DNA from: Escherichia sp. E1V33
GTDB lineage: Bacteria > Pseudomonadota > Gammaproteobacteria > Enterobacterales > Enterobacteriaceae
Direction: 5' to 3'
Length of the DNA: 64,000 nt
Assembly: GCF_004211955.1 (NCBI RefSeq)
Contig: NZ_RHJI01000021.1
Span: 62,001-126,000 of the forward strand
Positions 52,882-61,771 of this stretch are shown here, in pieces (positions within the stretch are counted from its first letter, which is position 1; every line of letters starts with the position of its first letter). The notes under the pieces were generated by a model, which saw nothing but the letters and a program-made list of their open reading frames with translations, searched no databases and had not been told where the DNA came from. The translations under genes and the position numbers were made by a program.

Positions 52882-55125
52882 TTACGCGCTTTCTCGAACA
52901 GGTTCTCTTTCAGCCGTAATCGCAATTAACGGCTGCGGTTCACCAATCAAAAAGCCTTGCAGGTAATCAATACCCAAAGAGTGCACGGCGTTGCGAATCT
53001 CTTCATTTTCAACATACTCCGCAACCACTTGCATTTTCTTCATTCGTGCCAGATGACAAATCGATGCCACTATCTGGTAATCCAGACTATTCGAGGCAAT
53101 ATTACGGATGAAGCTGCCATCAATTTTTAATAAATTGGCATTCACATTTTTTAGCCGTGCATAACTTGCGTATCCGGTGCCGAAATCATCAATAGCAATC
53201 TGGCATCCTAACTCCTGAAGATGTTGTAACGTGTTCTGTGCCTGCTTAACGTTGGTAAGGGCATTACTTTCGGTGACTTCAAAGATAAGCTGCCACGCCT
53301 CTATTTGGTATTTCGCTAATAACTGACTAATTTTAACCGGAAAGCGGGCCTGACAAACTGAAGTTGGCGACAAATTAATCGCAAATCGTTGGGCGGGCAT
53401 TTTCTCTTTATTTTCCGCCATAAATTGCAATGTATGTTCGATGACCCACATGTCGATACTGGACGATAAGCCAAATTCATGCGCAACCGGCAAGAAATTA
53501 TCAGGATTGATGAGTTCATCATTCTCCCCTCGCATACGCAGCAAGATTTCATGATAGACATCGCCGCGCACACCAGTAATTGGCTGGGCCATAAGGCAAA
53601 AATCGTCGTGTTCAAGCGCCTGCTGTAGCCGATTCATCATTGCCACTTTGTCTTTTAATTCTCGCTGCAGATACATTGCCCCGCGACGCTGCATATTTTC
53701 CGGGGTATTAGTCACTATAGAGAGTTCAGCAACCGTACTTAGCTCGCCTAACAGCAAATAAATATGATTCACTGGCGAACGGACATAGCAATAGCTGACG
53801 CCAATCTGTGGTTGCAATGGCATATCATCCCAAAAGAAACGAAACTGCTTAAGATGGTTATCCAATGCGATAATGCGCTCCTGGTGAGACTCTGTATTCA
53901 GTCGCAGCGCGAGATCATTGCCAGAAAGCTGATAAACGTCTTCTCCGGGTTCCAATAAAGATGCCAGCCAATGTGAAAGCTTTTGTTTGTATTGGATACG
54001 CAGCATGATGCCATAGTTCTTTACCAGCATTTCCATACCGGGAATGCGTAAATAACATAGCGCCGACCAGGGCGCATCACGCAGCGCGCGATTCAAGGCA
54101 CGAACATTCGGCAGGTGAACAACCGGGTCCACGTAAGCCAGCCGCTGAATGCGTCTGGTCACCGCTCGTTGACGCGTTGCCAGAACAGCCATGTAATTGA
54201 CGATAAAAGAAAATACCAGATAACTGGAGGAGGTTATGGTCAGTTGAGTGGTATACCCATGATAAAAGGGAATATAATTCTGGTAGCTATGGATACTTAT
54301 CATCAGCACAATTGCCCAGAGCAACGAGATCAGCTTGTAGCCATAACGCATCGCTCCCCACATCATCAGCGGCAGCAATAACGACAAGGTATAGTTGGTG
54401 CTGAAAATTGTGCTTTTTTCATTTAAAGGCATACATAGCAGCAATAACAATGCGCCCAGAGCAAGCAACCACAGCGCGAACTCTTTTTTTGTAACTTTAC
54501 TGTCAATCTGTTGTTTTAATTGAGAATAGTAGCATCGCAAATAAAATGGATTTCGTACAGAACGAATGATGAAGTAGCAAAGCGGAACGCCGATCAGATT
54601 ACCCACCAACAAGGCCTGGTAATTGATTAAGGTTCCCAGATTAAAGGGCATGACACCAACCAGATTTGTTCTGCTCGCCAGTAAACCTACAAACGCCGCA
54701 AACTGGAAGAGCACCAGAAACAACGTTGCAGGGAAAACAATCTGCCAAAAAATGCGCTGGGAAATTAAGCGGGTATCACCATGTGAAACGTTGTTACGCC
54801 GGGGGGTAAACACCCTATAGCCCCCCCAACAAAGAATGATAATGATAATGAAATTAACCGTTAACGAGATCGTTTCATAAAAACCAAGTTCGGCATACTT
54901 GCGAACAAAAATCCCTAAAGCAATACCTGGTAATGCTGCCCAGCTAAAAAACATCATCATGCTGATCATCAGCGCTAGCGGCAGATAAAAGAGAAAAACT
55001 TCACCAGAAGAAATATGTGCGTAAGTATTTATATGGGCGAAAACGGGCAAGATTATAGACGGCAGGAACAGCGGAAGCCCCCACCATTTATCACGTATAT
55101 TTATATAAGTTGCATTCAGTTTCAT
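52882..55125 (-). CDS. yfgF: Cyclic-di-GMP phosphodiesterase YfgF
   Basis: Membrane-bound cyclic-di-GMP phosphodiesterase; in E. coli it is reported to be needed under anaerobic conditions. It has 747 residues: an N-terminal MASE1-type sensor of about eight to ten membrane helices (10-330), a degenerate GGDEF domain (about 345-490; GGDEF replaced by SGNDL in YQLSGNDLALRL), and a C-terminal EAL domain (about 500-740). The EAL signature reads EIL in YHEILLRMRG, but FEVTES and AIDDFGTGYASYARL keep the metal ligands, consistent with activity. A perfect FNR box lies upstream. Confidence 0.95.
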   Translation of the reverse strand: MKLNATYINIRDKWWGLPLFLPSIILPVFAHINTYAHISSGEVFLFYLPLALMISMMMFFSWAALPGIALGIFVRKYAELGFYETISLTVNFIIIIILCWGGYRVFTPRRNNVSHGDTRLISQRIFWQIVFPATLFLVLFQFAAFVGLLASRTNLVGVMPFNLGTLINYQALLVGNLIGVPLCYFIIRSVRNPFYLRCYYSQLKQQIDSKVTKKEFALWLLALGALLLLLCMPLNEKSTIFSTNYTLSLLLPLMMWGAMRYGYKLISLLWAIVLMISIHSYQNYIPFYHGYTTQLTITSSSYLVFSFIVNYMAVLATRQRAVTRRIQRLAYVDPVVHLPNVRALNRALRDAPWSALCYLRIPGMEMLVKNYGIMLRIQYKQKLSHWLASLLEPGEDVYQLSGNDLALRLNTESHQERIIALDNHLKQFRFFWDDMPLQPQIGVSYCYVRSPVNHIYLLLGELSTVAELSIVTNTPENMQRRGAMYLQRELKDKVAMMNRLQQALEHDDFCLMAQPITGVRGDVYHEILLRMRGENDELINPDNFLPVAHEFGLSSSIDMWVIEHTLQFMAENKEKMPAQRFAINLSPTSVCQARFPVKISQLLAKYQIEAWQLIFEVTESNALTNVKQAQNTLQHLQELGCQIAIDDFGTGYASYARLKNVNANLLKIDGSFIRNIASNSLDYQIVASICHLARMKKMQVVAEYVENEEIRNAVHSLGIDYLQGFLIGEPQPLIAITAEREPVRESA

Positions 55126-55252
55126 AGATGCTCAGCAGAACCCCTTACATCCTGAAAGGGTGTATTCAGACAGGCATCCCACCTGACTTCGATGGATGAT
55201 TATTCATCGCTATTAAGGAACATTGATTCTAATTGTCATATGAAAGTTCCAA

Positions 55253-55266
55253 TTGATATATATCAA
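55253..55266. promoter_or_regulatory. Perfect FNR box in the yfgF-yfgG intergenic region
   Basis: TTGAT-ATAT-ATCAA equals the FNR consensus TTGAT-N4-ATCAA. It sits 127 bases upstream of yfgF and 210 bases upstream of yfgG. Anaerobic FNR-dependent expression of yfgF is in line with earlier reports; which gene it controls is inference. The rest of 55126-55476 shows no gene; an imperfect palindrome around 55442-55457 precedes yfgG. Confidence 0.8.
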
Positions 55267-55476
55267 ACAAAATTACCCTGATTAATGAATTATTACGTTT
55301 ATAATGTTAACTCGTCATTATCACATCATCACTGTAAATAATTAAATTAACTTCCATAACATTAAAATATGTATCAGCTGACGCTTTTTTACATAATGAA
55401 CAATTGACCATTGCGCCCAGGTATGCCTTAATGTAAGTACCGTCCATGGCATGGACATACCTTGAGGAACCCTTTT

Positions 55477-55668
55477 GTGAGTCAGCCAACCAGTATGCGA
55501 AAACGACACCGATTTAACAGTCGCATGACTCGTATCGTATTGCTTATCAGCTTTCTCTTCTTCTTTGGCCGCTTTATCTACTCCTCCGTTGGCGCCTGGC
55601 AGCATCATCAGAGCAAAAAAGAAGCTCAGCAATCCACACTCTCTATCGAATCTCCGGTACAACGCTAG
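55477..55668 (+). CDS. yfgG: Small membrane protein YfgG
   Basis: 63-residue protein with a GTG start at 55477 (V/M-SQPTSMRKRHRFNSRMTRIV), GAGGA 9 bases upstream. A basic N-terminus is followed by one hydrophobic helix (about 19-36, IVLLISFLFFFGRFIYSS) and a polar tail, so an inner-membrane protein with a cytoplasmic N-terminus. In E. coli it has been linked to resistance to nickel and cobalt stress; I cannot see this in the sequence. Divergent from yfgF. Confidence 0.9.
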   Translation: MSQPTSMRKRHRFNSRMTRIVLLISFLFFFGRFIYSSVGAWQHHQSKKEAQQSTLSIESPVQR

Positions 55669-55980
55669 CGGTTACCTTCATCACCTTTACTGAACAAGAC
55701 GGCTCAATGCTGTCCGATACGGTTGCTCTTTGTTGTTATCAAAGCGGCAGGCATTTATTTATCTAAATTTTTACATATTTGTCCTGATTTCGAATCATTC
55801 TGCAATAAGACGCAATGTATATTAGATATAATATATATTTTTTTATTATGCGTGCGTGCAATTTTATTTATTTGATGAATTTAAATAAATTTAATCTATT
55901 CTTCCATAGTCTATACATTTACTTTCCTCTTTCGATGATCTTAAATGTCTTGTTTTTCGTAAAGTCTATAACAAGGAATA
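55669..55980. other. AT-rich intergenic region upstream of yfgH
   Basis: No gene or repeat recognised. A TATAAT at 55827-55832 lies in a very AT-rich run and is a possible -10, but no matching -35 was found at the right spacing. Confidence 0.5.
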
Positions 55981-56499
55981 GTGATGAAATTTAAAAAATG
56001 TCTTCTGCCTGTGGCAATTTTAGCGTCATTCATGTTGGCAGGATGCCAATCAAATGCTGACGATCATGCCGCCGATGTTTATCAAACTGATCAACTGAAT
56101 ACCAAACAAGAAACCAAAACCGTTAATATCATTTCCATTCTTCCCGCAAAAGTTGCCGTAGACAACTCCCAAAATAAGCGGAACGCACAAGCCTTCGGCG
56201 CGCTTATTGGCGCAGTCGCTGGCGGCGTTATCGGCCACAACGTCGGGTCTGGCAGTAATTCCGGAACGACGGCAGGTGCAGTTGGCGGCGGAGCTGTAGG
56301 CGCAGCAGCGGGTTCTATGGTGAATGATAAAACCTTAGTGGAAGGTGTTTCTTTAACTTATAAGGAAGGCACCAAAGTGTATACCTCCACCCAGGTGGGT
56401 AAAGAATGCCAGTTTACGACGGGTTTAGCTGTCGTTATTACCACGACGTATAACGAAACGCGTATTCAGCCAAACACCAAATGTCCTGAAAAGAGCTAG
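55981..56499 (+). CDS. yfgH: Glycine-zipper outer-membrane lipoprotein YfgH
   Basis: Lipoprotein of 172 residues. Signal peptide with lipobox MLAGC-QSNA (lipidated Cys about residue 22). A glycine-zipper segment follows at about 70-120 (GALIGAVAGGVIGHNVGSGS, then AGAVGGGAVGAAAGS), the type found in SlyB/Rick_17kDa-like lipoproteins, then a short C-terminal domain with two Cys. The start may be the GTG at 55981 or the ATG at 55984; the latter is 6 bases from AAGGA and fits spacing better. It is 15 bases before yfgI. Confidence 0.9.
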   Translation: MMKFKKCLLPVAILASFMLAGCQSNADDHAADVYQTDQLNTKQETKTVNIISILPAKVAVDNSQNKRNAQAFGALIGAVAGGVIGHNVGSGSNSGTTAGAVGGGAVGAAAGSMVNDKTLVEGVSLTYKEGTKVYTSTQVGKECQFTTGLAVVITTTYNETRIQPNTKCPEKS

Positions 56500-56514
56500 T
56501 AATCAGGAGGAGTC

Positions 56515-57054
56515 ATGAAGAAAGTTTTTCTTTGCGCCGTCTTAGCCGCTGTTAGTAGCTCGGCTTTCGCCTCTTCATTACAGGATCAACTTTCAGCTGT
56601 CGCAGAAGCTGAACAGCAAGGTAAAAATGAAGAACAAAGACAGCATGACGAATGGGTAGCAGAGCGCAACAGGGAAATTCAGCAAGAGAAACAGCGTCGC
56701 GCAAACGCTCAGGCCGCCGCCAATAAAAGAGCGGCGGCAGCAGCAGCGGATAAGAAAGCTCGCCAGGATAAACTGGACGCCGAAGCCACTGCGGATAAAA
56801 AACGCGATCAAAGTTATGAAGATGAGCTGCGCAGCTTAGAGATTCAGAAACAAAAGCTGGCGCTGGCGAAAGAAGAAGCCCGCGTTAAGCGAGAGAACGA
56901 ATTTATCGATCAGGAGCTGAAGCACAAAGCCGCGCAAACTGATGTCGTGCAATCTGAAGCTGACGCTAACAGAAATGTGACAGAAGGCGGCCGCGATTTG
57001 ATGAAAAGCGTGGGTAAAGCAGAAGAGAATAAATCGGACGGTTGGTTTAATTAA
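56515..57054 (+). CDS. yfgI: Exported coiled-coil protein YfgI
   Basis: 179-residue protein of the DUF5384 type, function unknown. A cleavable signal peptide (MKKVFLCAVLAAVSSSAFA-SS, about 19 residues) precedes a very charged, Ala/Lys/Glu/Gln-rich sequence predicted to be one long coiled coil (about 25-135). A strong AGGAGG ribosome site lies upstream. Likely co-transcribed with yfgH and exported to the periplasm. It borders the accessory region. Confidence 0.9.
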   Translation: MKKVFLCAVLAAVSSSAFASSLQDQLSAVAEAEQQGKNEEQRQHDEWVAERNREIQQEKQRRANAQAAANKRAAAAAADKKARQDKLDAEATADKKRDQSYEDELRSLEIQKQKLALAKEEARVKRENEFIDQELKHKAAQTDVVQSEADANRNVTEGGRDLMKSVGKAEENKSDGWFN

Positions 57055-57073
57055 TCGTCTTTCTACCACAAAG

Positions 57074-57103
57074 CCCATGATTCGTGAGAGTTATGGGTTT
57101 TTT
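57074..57103 (+). terminator. Intrinsic terminator of yfgHI
   Basis: 10-bp stem with two G-U pairs (57074-57083 with 57088-57097, outer arms CCCAT / ATGGG) and a GTGA loop, followed by TTTTTT; 19 bases after the yfgI stop. Confidence 0.8.
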
Positions 57104-57172
57104 AATGCCAAAGGATGCACTACCCCAAAAAGTTGGACTCCAACAACATTATGTGAACAGGTCAGAGATGTT

Positions 57173-57229
57173 CAAAAAATCGAGTTTACCAAAACGATTC
57201 GAGGCGTTTCCAATATAGTTGTTTTCTAA
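57173..57229 (+). pseudogene. 5' stub of an OafA-type acyltransferase gene
   Basis: An open stretch reading QKIEFTKTIRGVSNIVVF then stop. It aligns without gaps to residues 3-20 of the complete acyltransferase at 60124 (KKIEFVNTLRGVASMVVM), with ten of seventeen codons identical at the DNA level. Nothing downstream on the plus strand continues the similarity; within 30 bases the minus-strand acyltransferase gene ends. I infer a remnant left when a related gene was replaced. Confidence 0.7.
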
Positions 57230-57255
57230 CAAGTTAATTTGTCTTTTCTGTGTTA

Positions 57256-58395
57256 TCAGAATTTACTTATTGGTTCGATTTTGACTGGCAAAATATATGG
57301 TTTATTTTGAATTTTTCGAGCAATCGCATGTCCGATTGCTACAAAAGGTTTCTCAATAAAATTATACGATATAATAGATACTATGAAGGTTGCGCAGACC
57401 AAAGCAAGAAAAACCCCAAAACCCTTGCTATCCAATATCCCATAGGGCTTAAGGTATACAACAGCCAGGGTATAAACAACCATATGATTAATGTAAAGTG
57501 AATAGGATATTTCACCAACATAAGTTAGCGCCTTATTACAATATACATTTCTGCATTTAGAAATAAGAACCAGAGGAGCAACAATCATAAATGAATACCC
57601 CCCCCACGCCACAATTCCAGGACCAGTTTTTAAACCAAGGCATAGAAGAAGGAGGGCAAACAGAGCAGTAATATTAAGAAATTGAATAACAGGCATTTTA
57701 TCTAAAAAATCAAAAGGCACATTAATGTACGCCTCTGCCACAACCATCCCCAATATAAAATCATAACTTATGGGGTTAGAAACAAATACTAGATTGCGAA
57801 TAATTCCATCCCCAAATGGTGGTTGCGCAATGGGGTTTAAAAAAACATTTCCATGGAAGTACACTTGGCTCAACATACAAATAGTTATTAATATAGACGA
57901 AGCAATTATAGTCCTGTATTTGTGGCTTATGCATAATGAAACACAAAATACAGTATAAAACCAAATCTCATAAGTTAAAGTCCATGCTGGTATTATTATA
58001 CTATAACCTGACCAAGGACCAATAAAATTATAATCTATAGGTATGAGCATATAGCTTTTTATTATCTGTGATATTGTATATATTGTTTCATAATTCAGGG
58101 ATATAACTAAAGTCAACACTATGAAATACACAGGATACAATCTAAAAAAACGTTTTATTGCAAACTCCAATGGTTTGTTTCTATCTTTATTGATTGAGGA
58201 ATAGGTTATTATAAATCCACTTATGACAAAAAAAATGTCAACACCTACTTCTCCGATCCTAAACATGATATCCCCTAAATCCTTTTGGGCATACACTCCG
58301 TTTAAATATACTCTAAAATGGAATGCAATAACTAATAGCACTGCAATTCCCCTAAGAACTTGAATTGAGTCTAACTTATTTACTTTCCTTTCCAT
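57256..58395 (-). CDS. Acyltransferase-3 (OafA/YrhL-type) membrane protein
   Basis: Integral membrane O-acyltransferase, likely acetylating a surface sugar; the acceptor is unknown. It has 379 residues and about ten hydrophobic segments. Family marks in order: LRGIAVLLVIAFHFRVY (conserved R and the H of helix 1, residues 15-31), GEVGVDIFFVISGFIIT, IKRFFRLYPVYFI, and PAWTLTYEIWFY with the conserved Glu. C-terminal SYNFIEKPF is the usual last-helix motif. No SGNH domain follows. The ATG at 58395 has only a weak ribosome site. Codon use and base composition are much more AT-rich than the flanking genes, which suggests transfer. Confidence 0.85.
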   Translation of the reverse strand: MERKVNKLDSIQVLRGIAVLLVIAFHFRVYLNGVYAQKDLGDIMFRIGEVGVDIFFVISGFIITYSSINKDRNKPLEFAIKRFFRLYPVYFIVLTLVISLNYETIYTISQIIKSYMLIPIDYNFIGPWSGYSIIIPAWTLTYEIWFYTVFCVSLCISHKYRTIIASSILITICMLSQVYFHGNVFLNPIAQPPFGDGIIRNLVFVSNPISYDFILGMVVAEAYINVPFDFLDKMPVIQFLNITALFALLLLCLGLKTGPGIVAWGGYSFMIVAPLVLISKCRNVYCNKALTYVGEISYSLYINHMVVYTLAVVYLKPYGILDSKGFGVFLALVCATFIVSIISYNFIEKPFVAIGHAIARKIQNKPYILPVKIEPISKF

Positions 58396-58940
58396 GTCAA
58401 AAATTTACTTGCTGATGATTTTTTCAAACCTTATCAAATTTAGTGAACCTTTTCAATTAAAATATATTTTAAATTTTCCCTTGCGAGTTAAATCTTACAG
58501 TCCATTATCACGGAATACGTTATATGTCTACGAACTAGACTAACTGATAGATTACTATTTATAACTCTATTTTTATCCTTAATTCAAACTGACGTAAAAA
58601 TGGTAAATAAATTGTTTTAATTTTGCTTTAAATATTGTTGCATGCTGCCAATGACGCACATGGAGAGATTACCATAATTAACACACTTCCAATCTATCAT
58701 CACCTAATATTAACATTGGCAACAACCATTATTTCTTCGATAAAATACAGCAACCGATAAACCTTCAATGAGATGTTTAATACATTAATTAAGATAATTA
58801 ACGTTACAATATAGATTATTAGCTCATCCGAAAAATCCCAAATTTCAGGACGGTGATATAAATTGCGGTAATTGCGTAACATTACTTGACCATCATCAAT
58901 ATTACTTACATTTTTCAGTGTATTTTGTACGACATATAAA
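58396..58940. other. AT-rich spacer between acyltransferase gene and tnpB remnant
   Basis: No gene that I can support. It should include the promoter of the minus-strand acyltransferase. A minus-strand ORF of 89 codons (58700-58969) runs into the tnpB remnant and has no recognised family or good ribosome site. Confidence 0.5.
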
Positions 58941-60018
58941 ATGCGCATACAAACACAGATTTTATCCAACAGCCAATCAGGTCGAGTTTCTAGCTAAGGT
59001 TTTATTGCGCGCTTTTTTATAACAGAATTTTCGCTGGCGGGATGAGGCATATTATTAACGTTAGAATAAGAACGGCTATAAGCAAGCCAACGCCCGATTT
59101 ACAGCATTATAAAAAGAGCCAGAATTTTGGTGGCTAAACATTTTCCAACATACCGGTGCAGCAAGCTATGCCTTACCAACAATCCTGTTCATCACACTTT
59201 TTCGCTGGGTGTACCAAATACCCAACACTCAAAAATCGACTCCATAAACAGGTACCTACGTTCACCTATGCCACGTTTAATACGTCAAAGGAAAGCAGCA
59301 CATGGCAAAAAGCAAAACGCCGCCAGACTTACGCTGGAGCTGTAATTTGCCATCTGCACCATTCTCGTTCGCGACCGGCAAAGATGCTACCTAACGATAT
59401 TTCTTGTTCTGCCTTTGCGAATTTGAACCTACATCATTGCAGATTAACATTTCCACGGTGGGCATTGATATTGGTTTAAAAGATTTGTTCGTCACCAATA
59501 CCGGGTTAAAACAAAGCAATACCCGCCTTAAAGCTAAATACACGGCACTCATGTCACGACTCCAGCGCCGGTTGAGCCAGAAAGACTAATGATGAAAACA
59601 CGTTACCAGAACCCGCTTAAAGGTGGTCCATCTCAAGGCGAAAATAGCCAAGTGCTTGATGGATGTTCTACGCAAGAAATCCTGCAACGAAAATCAGGTT
59701 GTTTGAGTCAACTCTCTAAAAATGAGGAACACGATACGCAACCCGTCGCTGTCCAGAGCGAGAGCATACGCGGGATGGGGCGAGCTTTAGTATCAGTGCC
59801 GATACAAAAACGAATGGGCGGGATATTCAGTTGCAGCCATAGAGCAATTTCCCCGTCCTCAAAACGCTCTAGTTACTGGTATATCCACTGCAAAACAAAG
59901 CCTCCTGGCGTGTGTAAATGGCACTGTCCGGAATGTGAGACAAACCACGAATGCGGCACGGAATATCAAAGTTGCCGGGCTAGCAGTGTTAGTCCATAGA
60001 GAGCCTGTAATCTATTAA
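58941..60018 (+). pseudogene. Decayed IS200/IS605-family tnpB (orfB)
   Basis: Pieces of a TnpB protein are readable in order but in shifting frames with stops. They are KHRFYPTANQVEFLAKVL (from 58949), FRWRDEAYY, KQANARFTAL-stop-KEPEFWWLN, PVQQAMPYQQ with FFAGCTKYPTLK, LCEFEPTSLQINISTVGIDIGLKDLFVTNTG (RuvC-like Asp kept), RLKVVHLKAKIA, ENQVV-stop, AGWGEL-stop, PSSKRSS, CPECETNHE and finally NAARNIKVAGLAVLVHREP, stop at 60018. The first zinc-ribbon Cys pair is gone (SSYWYI), and bases are missing between TNHE and NAARN. A hairpin at 60061-60082 resembles the right end of such elements. No tnpA was seen. Certainly non-functional. Confidence 0.85.
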
Positions 60019-60123
60019 TAGTATTGTTGCTATTTATATTCAGCTCAGTGAAGTGGGGATCCTCATCGTTTACGGCGGCGAGCAATCATTTTTTTCGAAT
60101 ATTAAAGATGAGGCGGGCAAAAA

Positions 60124-61230
60124 TTGAGCAAAAAAATCGAGTTTGTTAACACGTTACGAGGCGTTGCCAGCATGGTTGTTATGCTGGCTCATTATATAAT
60201 ATCATTTAATGCATTTTCTGGAGGTTATGGTGGCCTGCCAAAAATAGAAGGCGGTGTGTTTGATTTTGCTTCTGGTCTGTTAGGTTTTGGAATGCCAGGT
60301 TTCAGTTACGGAGCATTTGGTGTAGCTCTGTTTTTTTTAGTAAGCGGTTTTGTTATACCATTATCCCTAACAAAATTAACCACTCAGCGATATGGAATAC
60401 TTGCCTTCATAGTTTCCAGGGTTTTAAGAATATGGCCAGTATATATAATCGGTTTTACTATATCATTACTGTTCAGGTGGCTGTCATTTCATGGTTCAGA
60501 ATTAAAAGATGCCTACAACATACATGATGTCATTTATCATTTGACTCTTTTCAGGGATTGGATTGGCGGAATGCCTTTAGATGGAGTAGGCTGGACGCTT
60601 GAAATTGAGATTAAGTTCTATCTTCTTTCTGCTGTATTCGCCTATGCAACGGTTAAAGGAAAACAATATCTAACAGTCGTCGCTATACTCGGTGCTTTAA
60701 CTGGTTACTACTATGGCGTACAAACCCCAATATATTTCATGTTCCCTCACAGCATTTTATATTGTTTCCAGTTCATACTTTTTATGACAATAGGAACTAA
60801 TTTATACTTATTATATTCAGGCGCAATAAGCAAGAACAAAGCTATAATGTGGATCTGGTTATCACTAGCTTCATTTATATACATTTGCCCTTCTGACGCA
60901 AAATTAGGATATCTAATCGCATTCTTAGTATTTGTGTCATGCTATATTGGAAGAGATAACTTCACTGGTAGTATAGTGACATCATTTTTTGCTAAAATAA
61001 GCTATCCAATGTATGTGGTTCACGCACTTTTTGGATACGTGACAATGTGGTATATGATTAATGCAGGATTAAACGAATATATTGCTTTATTAATTCAAAT
61101 AACTCTTACTATATCATTGTCTTATTTTATTCATCTGTATTTTGAGATACCATCTCAGAATTATGGGAAAATAGCATCAGACTTCATAACTGGAAAGAAA
61201 AAGACAGTAGAATCTGGAGTGACAGTTTAG
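60124..61230 (+). CDS. Second acyltransferase-3 (OafA/YrhL-type) membrane protein
   Basis: Membrane O-acyltransferase of 368 residues from a TTG start at 60124 (L/M-SKKIEFVNTLRGVASMVVMLAHYI) with GAGG about 9 bases upstream; the next ATG would cut the conserved first helix. Marks: LRGVASMVVMLAHY (R and catalytic His), GVALFFLVSGFVIPLSL, SRVLRIWPVYIIG, VGWTLEIEIKFYLL with the conserved Glu, and a C-terminal YPMYVVHALFG / HLYFEIPSQNYGK pair. About ten membrane helices, no SGNH domain. It differs clearly from the gene at 57256. AT-rich, like the rest of the locus. Likely role: acetylation of O-antigen, capsule or other surface glycan; acceptor unknown. Confidence 0.85.
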   Translation: MSKKIEFVNTLRGVASMVVMLAHYIISFNAFSGGYGGLPKIEGGVFDFASGLLGFGMPGFSYGAFGVALFFLVSGFVIPLSLTKLTTQRYGILAFIVSRVLRIWPVYIIGFTISLLFRWLSFHGSELKDAYNIHDVIYHLTLFRDWIGGMPLDGVGWTLEIEIKFYLLSAVFAYATVKGKQYLTVVAILGALTGYYYGVQTPIYFMFPHSILYCFQFILFMTIGTNLYLLYSGAISKNKAIMWIWLSLASFIYICPSDAKLGYLIAFLVFVSCYIGRDNFTGSIVTSFFAKISYPMYVVHALFGYVTMWYMINAGLNEYIALLIQITLTISLSYFIHLYFEIPSQNYGKIASDFITGKKKTVESGVTV

Positions 61231-61770
61231 TGGTATTTCTGTGCCAAATTTTCTGTTTTTTTAGAAATATCCTTCTGATAGATAACCATATATACCTGGC
61301 TCGCCAGCTATGTTACATGTCCAAACCTTTGGCTGGCCTGACGCAGGGTTACTATTTATGCCCACTCACCAACATCCTAAAATTCAGTGTTTGGAGCGGA
61401 TGAATATGGAACACAACTTTCTGATGTAGAAGAGTATTATTCATTCATTTGTGCAAGCCAGAGAATACAGTACGAGTTTCGTGTCAGTTTCATCGTGGTC
61501 ATAGCTCCGACATTATCCATAGACTGGAAACACACACCGATGTCTTCAGACTGAAGCGAGTGGTCACTTGGCTTGAACATTGCAATCGATGAAGATTTGA
61601 TCTCAGCTGCCGGATAAAAAACTTACGCCTGCAGTAATTAGCATGGTATTTTATGCTAAAGATAATCCTCCGAACCTTTACCGTAAATACTTCAGAATCT
61701 CAAATCTTTTTAATGCCATCACCAATATCGGCAAAAAAGTGAAATAGAATGAATAGATATAAATACATAT
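61231..61770. other. Gene-free stretch between acyltransferase gene and guaA
   Basis: No supported gene. One open stretch of 55 codons without a proper start (61425-61592) encodes a protein-like segment, RLETHTDVFRLKRVVTWLEH, that I do not recognise. This is probably decayed or foreign DNA. Confidence 0.5.
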
Positions 61771-61771
61771 A

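Noticed and set aside
58700..58969. 89-codon minus-strand ORF with hydrophobic stretch (IIYIVTLIILINVL)
   Set aside because: Weak start context, overlaps the tnpB remnant, no recognised family; hydrophobicity is expected from AT-rich DNA.
59127..59999. Small plus-strand ORFs that could be read as separate novel proteins
   Set aside because: They are fragments of one decayed tnpB, recognisable when frames are joined.
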